A stretch of DNA of 64,000 bases, from assembly GCA_024305745.1 (NCBI GenBank), contig JAHRBS010000014.1, positions 565,501 through 629,500 on the forward strand. Direction: 5' to 3'. Position 1 is the first letter of the stretch, and every line of letters starts with the position of its first letter. Below the pieces are notes generated by a model, which did not search any database, was not told the DNA's origin, and worked only from the letters and a program-made list of their open reading frames with translations. The position numbers were made by a program, and so were the translations under genes. This stretch comes from Polyporus tsugae. Taxonomy: Eukaryota; Basidiomycota; Agaricomycetes; Polyporales; Polyporaceae. Below are positions 31,516 to 45,200 of the stretch, in pieces.

Positions 31516-33139
31516 TCAGACCAACCGAGACCGGTCTCCAGACTCCTCGTCCGTCACGACAATCGGGTGCTTGGCAAACGGAATGGCGGCGTTTGGGAAC
31601 ACCCTCTGGATGAACGTCGCCATCTCACACGAGAGATCCGCCTCGCGCGGGAACACGACCTCCGCGACATCTAGATCCCGCAGTAGGTGCGGCTCCGCGG
31701 GGTACTCCACGCCCTCGAACGCGTCGGCGGCGAGGTCCATAGCAGGCAGGCGGAGGGCACGCAGGAGAGGGCAGCGGCGGGCGAAGTGGATGATGGACTC
31801 GAACCCCGCACGGCCCCCATCGACGGTCGCGACTTGGATGAGCAGCTCCTCGATATTCGGCCAAGCGTCTGCGAGCGTGGGCATGTCTTCAGGCGCGAGC
31901 CGGAGGATGAACAGCCGGAAATTGAGCGTCATGTGGCGGAGGCCACGGAGAGCGAGCAAAGGTTCAACGATGGCCATGAGGGCGCCGCGCGCATCCCATA
32001 CTGCGGGGATGGCCCATATCGCATTTTGCATTCTTCTCCTGCAGTGGATAGAGAGTGTTTCCAGAGTGGAAAGCCTCGTCGCGACGGTGTGCAGACACGG
32101 ATTTGCCTGTCGGATGAGCTGTCTTCGATCGGCTTGCGAAACGTACAATGCCAGAGAGTGGACGTGAGGAGCTTGGACCCGTTCCAGCAGGTCACGGATA
32201 GAGTCCCAAACGCTGCTCACGGAAAGGCGGCGCAAAGATGGAAAGCAGAGAGTCATAGAGGTGCTTGCCCCTCCCGCAAGAATGACGGAGAGATATTCGA
32301 GTTCCATGAGGTGTGTGAGAGGCTCGAGGTCCTCGACCGGGATCGATGCCTGGACGGAGATGGAGCGCAAGTGAGGATTGTGGGGCAGGATGGAAAGGTG
32401 GATTCTCTGGCGGGGGGTGATTGCAAGAGTAAAGGTTTCCAGGTTGGGAGCCTGCGCGCAAGCTTCAGACAGAATATGTTCGGGCTCATCGAGGTCGTTC
32501 ATGATCCCTCTGAGCCTAAAGTGCACCGCTCGTACGGACGGAGAAATCAAGAGTAACGGGGCAGTACGTCGACTGCGCACGTCCTTGCTCGTGAGGTTGA
32601 CGCACTGCAGGAGAGGGAGTATCGGTTCGTCAGGCATGAGTTGCGATACTTCGGTCCAGATCGACCACTTCGCCCCAAGCGGATCGGCGGAGGGTTCGAG
32701 GTGGATTTTACGGACGCGCGTTGCGTACTCGCGAAATCGGTGCCAGTTGGGGTGCGTGCGGGGATCCTCCAAGGTGGACAAGCCCTAAGAAGTATAAGCT
32801 CAGACAGGATACAGTATAGATAGTGGTTCACGGACCTACATAGGAACTGTTGGGCTTGTCGAGTTCTGGGGGTGGTTCCCTGCCGAGAAGCATGCGATCC
32901 TGAGCTATTCCAAGGGTACAAAGTAGCGATATCAATGGCTTGTCGCTAGGGAGAGATCTCCATAGTGCGCTAAGGGCAGGCCGCGTGAAGTTTCTGCAGG
33001 TGAGTGCGGAACGGATGAGAGTCTGACGGACACGGAATATGTCCTCCCCCGAGGATCGATCAGGATCCAAGTGAGGAAAGATGTAGTACAGGATGTCCTG
33101 AACATCGGACAACGATGGTGTTGCTGCAAGGGCGTGCAT
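31516..33139 (-). CDS. F-box-like leucine-rich protein 2
   Basis: The ATG at 33,139 starts exon 1 (33,139-32,840). A 55-bp intron (gtaggt to cttag) leads in phase to exon 2 (32,784-31,516), giving 522 residues. The F-box-like region is SLSDVQDILYYIFPHLDP, then LIRSALTCRNFTRPALSALWRSLPSDKPL. The signature THPNWHRFREYATRVRKI precedes leucine-rich repeats (NPHLRSISVQ, LTHLMELEYLSVIL, AWPNIEELLIQV, CPLLRALRLPAMDL). The last 17 residues are charged. All exon phases fit, so the gene looks intact. The likely role is substrate receptor of an SCF ubiquitin ligase. It is tandem with gene 1 and is the closest relative of the inverted copy at 59,977. Confidence 0.8.
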
Positions 33140-36100
33140 CGGCACTATCGGGTGAACTGTAAGATAGAGATGAACCGTTACTGTCGGCGAGGGAACTGGT
33201 TCGATGAATCGGGCACCTGGGGCAAACGGGCGCCATGAGCGGGTGTCAGTATTGCTTCTTCAAGTTGAGACTTCAGGCTGATGATACTTACTGGAGTACA
33301 CAAGGTGACTTTATTTACACGATCCTACGAATGGGGGGGGTTAAGTGCTAAGTAGGAGCAGGAGGAGAGCGAGAGCTGTACAAGCGAGCCGTTGCCGCCT
33401 CACGAGGCTCATCTGTTCGGTCGTGTGAAGTCACGGCGCTCGATCATGATGCAAGCGCTTCCACCGCGGCCACGTCCATCTCTCTCCGACTTGCTTGATT
33501 CTGGCCATGTTCTCCCAGCTGATTGTACATCTGGGTGACTTGGACCACTGGCCTCATATATCCTCTTCACCATCGCGAATGTTCCGGACCTCCAAGCATG
33601 CAATTCTACATTCCTATCGGACTCGCTCCCTTCAAACTAGACCGTGGTACCGGTGGCACACAATCCAATTCCTCGATCGTATGTCCCCATCCTTCCTTGT
33701 TTAATTGGTGTGCCATAAATATGTAATGCGCTAGAACTATTCTGCGAGGCCCGTCAAGGATGGGCTGCTCAGCAGGCTAGAGAGGACCCGCGGTCCGTGT
33801 GTGTCTGAACATTCAAGTCAGTAACTTGAAATGGCTTGTGACTCAGCGCGACCTTGACGCGACCGTCCTTGTCGCTCAAGATGCCGCACTTCCGCCCCCC
33901 CCTGATCTTCTAGGATGCCTTCCAAACCACCATGAGGATCTCGTGCCTCAGGTCGTGTTCGATGTTCATGTTCAAGGTCCGAATATGGTCTATCATCTAT
34001 GACGCCACAGTCGCCGACGGTACGTCGTGTGCACGATATCATTTGCTCGGCGTAAACGTGTCCACGCTTATCTCTCGCGATCAGGATGCGGGGATGCGCA
34101 CGGCGATGGGGACGGGAAAAGACGGATCGTTGTCAGCCACGGAAGTCCACAACCTCCACCGGAGATCCCCCACCTCCGCCTCGAGGCCTGCGTATGTCGC
34201 CGCGGCTTCTCCCGCGCACCCCTCCCGCCGGCCAGGCGTAAGGCGCAAGGTGCGGCGGAGGATCTCAATCTCAGCTCGCACGCCATGATCAGTGCGATGC
34301 TTAATTCTTATCGGCCATGACGCATGTTGCCCTGAAGTTCATCTCGATATGGCCATCCTCCTGCTTGCTGCACCCACTCCTCGCTCCTCGCGGCTGCACG
34401 GCGTGCTATGGAACCGCACAATACAATGCCGATACCTGTGGCTTCCTCCACTGGCGGTACCGACAATCCCGAACACGCCCTTGCAATCGCGACCGTGCAC
34501 AGTACGCCAGTACGGTCCGGTCGTCAGAACGTCGTTCTGTTGCGCCTGATCGCGCCGTGCCGCTCAGCAGCGCACCATTTGGGACGGCAGTTCTATTTAC
34601 CGCCCCGGATAACCTCGCCGTCCCCCCTTCCCCCGACGACGAGCAAACGCGAGCAGCCAGTCAGTGAGTGGTATCTGCATCGTGTCCTCCCCGAGCCTCG
34701 TGTTCCCAGCATGCTGCGGTCACATTGTCGTTCTGCATTCCCCGGGCCGGCAATCTCCTCATCTCGTCTGATTCCTGCACACCTCCAGGTTCTGTTTGGG
34801 CTTTTTTAGACTCGCTGCCGACCTTCCGTTAATCTGTTCCGCGTCCGTGAGCCTCTCCTACTTGTGCGGGAATAAGTATCGCCGCCGTCTGATGCTCACC
34901 TCGGGATCATATGTAGTCACGGTCATTGCCTCGCAACACACCGCGCAACGCCCAGTGATGCATGCTAGGGCCTTGCGTCTGTCACTTGTCCAGTAGCTGC
35001 CCAGTGCCTCAAATCTGCCTGCGCAGATCCCCGTAGATATTGCGCCCAGCTGTCCATGGTTGGACGGAGAAAAGCGACAGGAGAGCAGCACCCAAGAAGG
35101 GTGATTATTTCTCCCCAACCCAATGCTGCAGACGCAGGTGTGGCACGCTTCGCGAGGATCTCACCTGAGCGGTCACCTGGACATTTTTAGGTGAACTGTG
35201 CTTGAGCCAACATGAATGATCGCAGGCCGCGTCATCAACGTTGGCAGGTGCGTCCACAACGTCCATCCGACTCCGTGCGGCGCAGTGACGTGAAGCCGCA
35301 CCGGACTCCCGTGTTCAGTACGTCGCCCGCAGCCAGGCAGCAAGTCGGCGGAAGCGGGTGCGTCCAGCAATTTCCTTTCTGCATCTCAAGGCCCGTGAAC
35401 TTTGACTGACCAATCTTAATTTGTGGCGTTCGCAGATACAGACACTTGTGCGGCCAATGGCCATGCTCCGGCACACACAGGTACAGGTTGTGGTCGAGCT
35501 TCGAACGTGAATATCAGTGCAGGGGACGCGCATGTAAAGCACCCAAATCCGGCAGGTCGCAGGTCCTCCAGACTTGTCCGGCACTCAAGCCAGCAGGCGT
35601 GCCGCAGAACTCGCACAGGGTGTCCCCGCAAGAGACGGGATCCTCGCCCCAGTCGCAAAACCCCGATTTGCGCCCCAGCGCCCCAGCGCGTGTGCGCCAG
35701 AGCGGCCCTAGGATGCCGTTCTTCAGCTGCAGGCTTCAGCTTCAATGGCAAAGCGGAGTCGCAATGACTGCCGAATCGAAGTTGTGAGTGCATCGGCATA
35801 TATCCCCGGCGCTGCTGCGGGTAATTTCGGTGGAACTGACGACTGCCTGCTCCCTGACAATCAGGGACCAGAAACGAACGCATGCTATAGCATGTGATGG
35901 TTGATATATCGCATCTAAGTCCGTACGCTGTGCGGCGCTGCATTGTTTTGTTATGACGGCGGGAGAACCACTGAACTTGAAACATACGCTGCTTCGCAAC
36001 TGACTGGCTGGATACTGGCACACAGGGGCAATCGGGGTCAGAGATGAGATCTGCGGCCTGCTGTACTCATCTCATACCATCCGTGATGTCCCGACATGCC

Positions 36101-39100
36101 GCTACGGCTTCTGTCGGGGTTTGTATACAGGTAAACGTTACTCAATCTTCGAGTAAGTACACGCCCATTATCGCGCGCCACCTTACTCCCGTTCCTTCTC
36201 TCAGTTTCGATGCTGATCTCTGCACTTTCTAGTGCTTTCGAAACACGCGTTGCATGAAAATCTCACCGTCCTTGGAAGCCGCGGCTCATCCGCTTACACG
36301 AGTCGTCGCTCGGCTCAGCTGTGCTCCTTCAGCCTGGATTGAACTCGCACAGGTCTAGATGATGACGACGCGTAAGCCCTCGAGCGCTATGGCCAGCTAG
36401 AATCACGGATTCGTACACCTACAGTGCACTCGGGATTCGGCGAGTCGACTGGACCACCGGCTGCAGCAAACCAATCGAACGGACGCGCATCCCGCGACAC
36501 ATTCTAATTCCATCGTTCACTCGGTGCGCCTTCTGTCTCTTTTTCAGATACGGTTCAGAGTCTAGATCTGACCGGCTTGACAAATGCAGCCGTCCTGTGG
36601 ATTCCTTCCCCGTATAGAATCCGGCAGCGGCGTACGGGACGGCACTGACATCGACGATCTCCTCGTTCCGATGACGCGCACTCCGGCCACACCCACGCCT
36701 CGCTACTATGCACGCCCATTCCAGAGTACAAAGTATCGACGGACGGCGCGAGCCCCAAGAGAAGCTCCTAGAAGACGAACACGCAGTGACCGTGTCGTGC
36801 GGCCTTCGGACTCGGACGGGGCTTGCGGTACGTGGTGCGTGGTGCGCAGTGTGCGGTTGCCCCGCCGCCTGCACCCGAACCGACTATTGGACCTCCCCCC
36901 AGTGCAAAGTTTGCGGCGCATGAAAACCGTGCTGTATGTAAGTTATGCGCCGAGGTTCAGGTACGGGCTCAGCGCCGCGTCGCTGATAGGGTATGTCCCC
37001 GATTCCCCGACCGAGCCGTGGAGCGCAAGCCTCAATCTCACTCGCTCCTTCCCACAGCGCTGCCACATTTCCCCGGACGAGATGCTCACGCCACGTCCAG
37101 AGCGTGAGTTCGGCGTGCGATGACGCCCGCGTACGACGTCAGAGGGACCGCAGCGCCCAACGCGAAGCAGCTGTCAGCGTGCAACTTTCGATATTCGACG
37201 ACGAGCCTGAGAGCGGGGAACGACCACACGCCGTCTGCATCATCACGCGCTGTGGCGCCCCCCCCCCCCGCCCTCGAATCCTTGGTCGGCTCCAGCAGCA
37301 CCAACCGCGTCTAAAAGGCAGTCTGGCAGTGCACCTCAGCCTGCATTGTACTAGTGCGCCCAGTCTCGGAAGCAACCCCTCCACTCCAAACTGAACGTCA
37401 ACCTACGCCAACCGCCCGCTTCTGTGGCTCGCGCGCACTCGCCAACTCTCTGCCGCCACCCCGCACTCTCCATATTGCGGTGGTTGTCCGTGTGCTAATC
37501 ACGTACGCCTCACCGCGGCCCTCGGCTCGACAGTGCAAATCCTCGCACCCTTCTCGTTCCGCCGAGTCAGTTTCGGTCGCAGTTGGCCGCTCGTGCCGTC
37601 GCGCGCACATACATACTCACGCACACCCGCGAAGCTTGGACTCGTCGACGTCCTTCCATTGTCCGACGATCCTCACCCCCGCCGCCGCGCGACCGGCTCC
37701 GTCCCCCGACACACTGTAACAATTGTACTGCGCCAGACGGGCCCGCCGGTGCTTCCCTTCCGCCCGCAACGTCGCGGATTTCGACGGCCGAAGATTCACT
37801 ATTCAGTAATCGCGCTTCGCACGCCAAATGCAACAAATTCAAATTTGGAAGACGGAACCAGAACGCGACGGTCGAATGCGAATGTGCATGCACTTACTTA
37901 TGTCATTGGCGTACTGTATGGAGTAGCAGCGTACGTAACGCATAAACTTCGACGCCTGCTACTATACAGCGGGGGTACGAAGGTCCAAAGCAAAGACACA
38001 ACGTTACCTGCGACACCAATATGTTCGACACAATACAGATACAAGTCCACAGACCACGGCCTCTCCCGCATGTACTACACACATGATGCATGCAAGCGTG
38101 CGGTCCACTGGCCATGGAAGGGCACGCGTTTTTAATATCAATGTTCGAATTCGAAGCCTGGTACGAGCTCAGGCAGACCAGACTGGGATCAGGGGGAATA
38201 TTGAGAAAAAGCGGCTATCGACACACAATTTGCATTCAACTACTGCGCTGACTACTACGTACGGGAACGAGAACGAGAACGAGACCGAGACCGAGACCGG
38301 GAAGACGGCGATTCAGATGAGAGGAAGGGTATACGAAACATACAGAACATGTACAACGGGTACGTAGACGCGTAGACACACTAGTATTGAAAGGAATCGG
38401 GGATCGGCAAGCAGACCCGCTCGCGACGGGCAACGACGGTGAACACCAGAGGGGGAGGGAGAAGAAGGTGGGGGGTAAGAAGTGGATAAATATCTATTCT
38501 GAATTGATGGGGCTTGGTATCGCGAAGCCCTTCGCGTGTGTGGGTGTGCGTCAGACGGACCGTGGGGAATTGTATGTAGTATACAGTACGAGTCGCGTCT
38601 GCGCTTCTTCGTCGCTCGTACACCTACTCGCAAGAATAATTTTAAGACAGAGAGAGAGAGAGATCTGGGGAAGCGAGGGGATGGAGAGATGGAGGGTCGT
38701 GGGTGGGCATGACGAGCGCGTGAGGTATGCGGCAGGAGGAGCAAGAAGGCGAGCGGAGAGAGGAGATAGAGAGGGAGAGAAGCGCGGTGATAAGACAGGG
38801 GAAGAAAAGAGTATGGATATAGTGACAAGTGTTGCGTTGAAGCGGATGAGGTGTACAGCGAGGAGTCAAGGAAAAACGAGGTACGGAAGATAGGCGGATA
38901 AAGAGAAAATGCTGATGAGAGATGACGATGCAGCACGAGCAGGGAGACTGGCAATGCAACGGACCGGAAGTGCAGCATGAGGACGATCTACGTGTGGGGG
39001 AGACTGGAGGCGGTGTGGAAAACATCACGATGTCGACGGGGACCCAGACTAGACGAAGAGACGTGTAGATCGCAGCTTGGAAGGCGAGAGGGAGGGAAAG

Positions 39101-39374
39101 GGATAGACATATTAACGCATAAGCCCATAAGAGAGATCATAGAGATGATGATGAACGTGAATGAACGTGAACGAGGAAAGCGGATGGATGGGGAACGGTG
39201 GTGGAAATGCTACATCGCGGATCGTCCGTTACGCGTCTGTCCATGTTGGGGGATATGAGATGGAGTGGGTAACATGAGGGACGTGAGGGCATCGAGCGGC
39301 AGCGCGCAGAAAGAAAAAAATGGGGCATAGACGGATAGCGTGAGCGAGGGAGGGAGGGGGGCATATCATCGCCG
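33140..39374. other. 6.2 kb gene-poor stretch
   Basis: Many short overlapping frames occur, none with a domain or splice-supported structure. Simple sequence includes a C-run at 37,258-37,269 and GA-rich tracts near 38,646. A Cys-rich frame near 36,800-36,920 is judged chance. The end holds the 3' region of the GATA gene. Confidence 0.45.
38265..38301 (+). repeat. Hexanucleotide repeat (GAACGA/GACCGA)
   Basis: Three GAACGA units followed by three GACCGA or GACCGG units. Confidence 0.8.
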
Positions 39375-42280
39375 TCAGAACGTAACCATCGCGTTGTTGT
39401 CGTACTCGCCGTGGCTCGGCATCTTCCACTCGGTGGGCAGCATCGGCGGGTGGAGCTGCAGCGAGCTCATCGGCGGCGAGTCGTCGGGCGGGAGCATCGG
39501 CGGGTGCAGGTACGCCGCGAAGAGCGCGTCCGTGTCGTCCTGGTGCTGGATCATCGGCGGGTGGAAAAACATAGGCGAGTCGTCCCCTGACGGCAGCATC
39601 GGCGGGTGCACATACGGCGGCGAGCCGTCCCCAGGGGGCAGCATCGGCGGGTGCCACGTCCCGCCGCGGAGCATGTTGAACGAGCCCGAAGAGTAGGGGG
39701 TGTACGGGAAGTCGACCGAGGAGCGCTGCGAGTGCGAGGCCGACGACGACGTGGACGTGTACGAGTCCGAGTATGAGCTGAAGGAGACGGCGGAGGAAGG
39801 TGGCTCGGACGCAGAGTCGTTGCTCATGCGGCGGCGCTTGCTGGCACGCGACTCAGAGGCCGAGTCACCGTCGGACGTGTCGCCCGAAGAAAATGGCAGC
39901 GCGTCGCTCGGGATGGTGTACAGCTGCGAGATGTAGTCGGGGTGGTACGGGCCCGGGAAGTACGAGCTCTGGCTGTACATCTGGTGACCGTAGTGCATGT
40001 CGCCCGAGCCGAGCGCGCCCATGAGCTCAGACTGCAAGGATCCGCGGTAGTCCATGTTGTTGCCGGCGCTGTTGTTGTTGGGCTCGCCGCCGTTGTACGT
40101 CAGCTGCGTTGACGAGTCGGGCGCGAGCGTGGGCGTCGACTCCACGTTGGGCGAAGCGCGGCGGCTCGCACCCGGACTGGCCGAAGGTGGGGTCTCCGAG
40201 GAGCCATTCCCTGCGCCTCGGCGCGCATCATGTCGTGCACGTTTACGGATGACATCCGATTTCATGGAGATTGGGCGTGCAGACCCATGCAGCTTATAGC
40301 TATATTGGCCGTCAGTACTCGGAATCCTATTGGCGACCCCGGTGAGACACTTACTATAATCCGCAACTAGGGACGCAAGGGAAAGCTTCGATGAGCGCTG
40401 GGAGGGGCTTCGAAAAAAGATGTTTACTCACGCATTACATACGGTCTTCCCCTCGTCGTCTTTGCGCCAGAGCGGAGTCGCAGTCGTGTGGCAGTTGTAG
40501 CATTGCGCTGGGGCAGCATCCTGTGAGAAACGACAACGGCATGGAAGCGCGAAGCGCGCTCGGTTATGCTCACCGACAACTTCCTGCGATTCCTGACGAG
40601 GGACCGCCTGGGCGCGTCCCTCCCCGTGGTTGTTGCGCATGCTCTTCGGGCGGGGGCGCTTGTGCTAAGAACGTAATACGTCAGTGAAGGCTCACACAGT
40701 GTCTAGGCCAGGCGCGACGCACGAGCTTGCAATACAACCCGCACGCATTGCAGTTCAGCTCGTCGTTGAGGCCCCGGCGCCACAGGGGGGTGTGCGTCGC
40801 GCCGCAGTTCGAGCACTCGGCCTTGACGCCGCCCGGCGCCGAGTTGCTAGTGCTATTTTGCTGGGAGGTGTTAACCGGGGTGGCGGACGGACCCGTCGAG
40901 CGGGTGCTCACGGATTGCGTGCGCACGCTCAGAGACGGCCGTTTGCCGGTGGTCGTACTCGTCATCATAGTGTTCGCTCCCGGGCCCGAGTTGGGGCCGA
41001 TGCGCGACGGGGTGATGGTCCGCGGGACGATGTCCTCCATCGCGCAAAGCGCGGAGACATTTCGAAGCGCGGCGGACTTGAGGAGGTTCTCTTCTTCGTG
41101 GGCGGGCTCGGCCCGGGCGACGTGGGGCGGGAAGGGTGTGTCGGCCGGAGCGACCTTCATTTCGACGTCTTCCTGAGAGTCGAGGTGGTCTGGTTGCCGC
41201 GTCTCCTGGTGATGGAAACCAGAGGACCAGCCGCCAGGGCTGTCGGCGTTGAGCAGCTCGTCGAGTGGGAGCTCAATGGTGGGGCGAACAATGCTGAAGG
41301 TGTCGGAGTTGTTGTTGGTAGATCTGACGCCCTCACCGTAAGTCATGGCGTTCGTAACAGTGGGCGTGGGGTAGAGGAGAGCGGAGGGGCCGAAGTCGTT
41401 AGAGAAAAGAGTGGGGAAGCGGAGGGCAGCGGCCTGGTACATTTCGTCTCTGTTGGGGTCGACCTTGGTAGCGAGCTTGCGACCACGCTGAGTGAGGGGC
41501 TGGTCCTTCTCGTGTGCGGCGCTGCTGTCCTTGGCTGCTGCTGACTCCTCAGCAGCGGTGGTGGAACGAGTAGCTGGGCGTCCGCGCTTAGACATGTCCT
41601 TGAACTCGGAGGAAGGCTTCATATCTGGTTTCTTGGCGGGGATGGTGGACGCGGCGACGGAAGCGGGGTGGTCAACGGAGAAGGTGAACTGCATGCGGTG
41701 GATGGTCCCCGGAAGGCCATTCTGGCTGGCCTCGCGTTCGCGCTCCTTCTCGAGTGCGCGCTGCTGGAGAAGCTCGGTGGAGTGATTCCGCCTGAAGTCG
41801 GGCGCCTGAAGTTCCTCAATGCTCCTAACGACCGGGTGTCGTCGCGTCAAGGGAAGAGGAAAAAGGGGGCAGAACGACGGAAAACGCACCTGCCCTTCTC
41901 CTTGTCGAGCTTGTCGCTCATGCATTTGGAGAGCTTCTTGAAGTCGCGCTTGGACTTTGCATTGTCGGTGTCGACCATGAGGTTCTGGAGATGCCATAGC
42001 CTCCAGCTCAAGTTCTCGAGTCGCTGGCCCTGCTCCAAGAAGCTAGCGACCTTTGTGCAGACCTTGAAAATTTTTTCGAGGGGTTAAGAGGGGGTGGAGG
42101 GATGGATGGGTGGAACGCACCTTCCAGGTCTTTGTCAGAGAATCGGCATCGCTGAGGTTGCTGAAGGGCACGAAGGATTTATTTCCCTGTCGCGGAGAGA
42201 CAGAGGGGTGAGCACGGGGCGCTGGGGTTGCGCATATAGCAGAGACCGACTTTGAACTTGAGGTTGAGGATGGAGGGCAT
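39375..42280 (-). CDS. GATA transcription factor with two zinc fingers and AreA-type N-terminus
   Basis: Eight exons (42,280-42,251, 42,186-42,121, 42,062-41,890, 41,824-40,723, 40,664-40,578, 40,520-40,432, 40,366-40,355, 40,299-39,375) join to 827 codons plus stop. The N-terminus has the domain typical of fungal AreA-like factors (RLENLSWRLWHLQNLMVD). Finger 1 is CSNCGATHTPLWRRG to CNACGLYCKL. About 35 residues later comes finger 2, CYNCHTTATPLWRKD to CNACGLYYKLHGSARP, followed by a basic helix (MKSDVIRKRARHDARR). Both are C-x2-C-x17-C-x2-C. The C-terminal half is Ser-rich and ends with five HPPM(L/I)-type motifs. It should bind GATA sites in the nucleus; nitrogen or iron regulation are the precedents for fungal GATA factors. 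The 12-base exon and two GTCGGT donors are inferred from frame. Confidence 0.8.
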
Positions 42281-45200
42281 GGACTGGGCGTTAGCGGGAG
42301 CAGGAAGAGGAAGCAGGAGATAGACGAGGGATCAGAGAACGGTTATAGGGCTCCCTCCTCCGACGAGCGTCAGTGGCCCCCTCCGACTGCACAGCTCCAA
42401 ATAATAAATCCCTTTGCGCACGTTCATTATCCGCCCTTGTATATTCCGCCACCGTCCCGTTACAGCTCTGCTTGACTCTCTTTATTCGCCCTTGCCGCCC
42501 TCCGTCCCGAACCCGCCGGAGATGATGGCCTCCCGCCAGCGGTGGCGGTCGGTGCGGTCGTGCCTCGTTGGGCGTGCTAGCAGCCCACACGTGTTAAGGA
42601 TAATGATTAAGTACTCTTTCGGCCTTAGCTGCACGCGGTTCGAATGAAAGGCACCATTTTCCGCCGACGTCGTCCCGGCCGTCGGGCGCTGGACCATCCC
42701 TCTGCAGGCATTTCCGTCCTCGTTTCACGGGTCGTCCACTCCCAGGCCACTCCTGCCATTCCTAGCCGCTGCCAAAGCACTCCACCCAAATCTCGCGTCC
42801 ACGACAGAAGCAGCCACTCTCCCCGGACTGCTTCCGCCTCCTTCACGCCCTCTGTTCGTGTACGTCCCAGAAGCACCACCTCCCTCTCTTTCGTACGTAC
42901 CGTCGCCCATTCTCTCCACCACGACTCCCACCCACCACCTGCGTCTTGTTGCCGAGCAGTCCACCCCATCGCTCTGATTGATGCGTCACTCCGTTCTGTT
43001 GTCGACGTCGACCCCCAGGTGGAGTCAATACTACGCCTTAAATATTTGCCCACGTTCCTCCTCAATCCGTGAGCCTCTCCGTGCCGTCTCCAAACCGCCA
43101 CATTGTCTCTGCACTCAAAGCCGACGCTCCATAGGACAAGTCTGAACCTGCAGGACGCACCTGCCCAATCCCGCCTTGCAGTTCGCGCGGCACTTGCCGG
43201 CGCCCCGATAGCCGGGCCGTGTGCCCGTAGGCGTAGTGGCCGCCACCGTCATCGCTGAGCCGGCCATCACTCGTCCCTCGCCCGTCTGACCAGCGACCGC
43301 CACCGGTTCCGCCTCCTGCCCAGCCAGCGAGAACAAGGTTGTACACTTAGCAACCAGCCGCTAACGCACTGGCGCGTCACCGGATGCGCGGGGACGCGCC
43401 TCAAGGCCGATTGCACCATAAGCTGCCCTGCCCAGAACGGCAAGATCCCCTACCGGCGAACCCTCTGCCCACGGCGACACGCAGCGCAGCGCACGCACAC
43501 AGCCAGAGCAGAGGCAGGTTTCTGATGTCGACCCGGGTTCCCGTTCGATGAAAGGCCAGCCATCTCAGCTGGCCATGGCGGTTTCCGGGCCTAAGTTACA
43601 CTGATGGGCGGATTGGTAAGAAAACGGTCGACACGGAATGACTTCGCACAGCTGGCTTGGGACTCACTCCATGGTGGGTGACAGGATGGACGCCGGACTG
43701 GGTTTTTTCGAAGACTGTGTGCATGCATGCGACGACGTCCGACGTGGGTTCTCATATGATGCATCGTATGTATTCATATTCGGAAGCCGGGGACGCGTTC
43801 TCGAGGAGCAGACGCGTCCCTCAGAGTCACCAGTTCTATATCCACGCTGACACGCGCTTACTGAATACATATACATATCGTTAACGTTCCCAAAGAACCC
43901 GCGTCAGAAACCTTGCAATATACCCCATCCTTCCGGCAGTCTCGAACCCATCAACGTACCTAGTGTTAAACTACCAGCCGAGTCCGACCCCGCACTCGGC
44001 CGTGTGAGGGGTCCAGCGGTCTAGGGCCTAGGTGCACGGAGACGAGGGCGAGGGAATGCGGGCGCGTCCAACTCGACATGCCGGAGTCCAGCGAAGTTTG
44101 CGAGCTTGTGAACTCCCCAGCGACAACTGCGTATAGCCCAGAGCCTACCCACCCTGCGCAAAATTCGAACTCCCCTGCCTTCGGAACGCGGCGGAGGGGG
44201 CACACATGACTCGTCGTCCGTCCAGCTCGAACTTCCGTCAGAGACCTTGGCAAGACCCAGGACCAGGGGCCGGGGCCGCTGAAGCTGGATGTGCCGTGAC
44301 TTCGAGTTCTCGTCCGGGATCCGCCATAAACACAATAAGTACTACGGCGCAGGACGCCAGCACGCACAGAACGCAGAACGACGACGGGGACGAGAGCGGC
44401 TCGCGGGTGCGCATCTTTGATTGTGTCTTCAGCCGAGCATCGGATTGTGGTCGACGCCGCGACGAGACGACTGCTTATTAGATGGCCGACCCGAGCAAAC
44501 TGCGAGGCCGGTCACTCGCTGTCGCTGCCAGCGTTGGTAGGACGGGCAGCAGAATCAGAACTTGCGAATGCCAGGATGCAGGAGACGGAAGGGAAGCGGG
44601 GCAGGGCACTTTCCTATGAACGGAGCTGTGAGAGGCTGTTTGTCGTGATTGGTGAACAAACGACTCACGGGGTGCATATGGGCCTCCATCATGAATCCTT
44701 TCCCACCAGAAGCACTTCGCTCTACTTCCCAGCCACAACGTGAACATGCACCTGGCAGATGGTCCGTCAGTGCTGCTTCACTGTGACCTTAGGACGCGTT
44801 CGGCGTTCACACCGCATATGAATGCAGTACAAGGACAAAGACAGAATACTTAGCACAACGTCACAGAACGACAAAAAACGTGTGCGGGGGAGACCACGGA
44901 CGAGCCGCGCACCGCCATCGCGTATCTGACTCTGAGCCTCCTCTATCACATCGCATTGACACCGACAATCGACCAGGAGGCTCGTAGACGCAGATCCTGC
45001 GGGGCGAGCTTGATTGCGAGCGATCCCGAGGACCGCTTGCATCACCGAGGGCGTGGTCGTGGGTGCGCGCAAAGTGCCCCCCCGCCAGGGCCATCTCGCG
45101 ACCCGCGACGCGTCACGTGGGCCGGGGGAAAAGGCACCTCGGAGTCGCTGGGCCTCGGGCCTCAGGCCTTCAGGGTCCAGCTGCGAGATCTCAGAGTCGC

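Noticed and set aside
35416..36021. 201-codon open frame on the minus strand
   Set aside because: Composition is like shuffled sequence and frames on the other strand are equally open; no motif.
36708..36990. Cys-rich reading (CAVCG, then CKVCG) resembling a zinc finger
   Set aside because: The spacing fits no known finger, the frame stops at once, and the next Cys pair lies in another frame.
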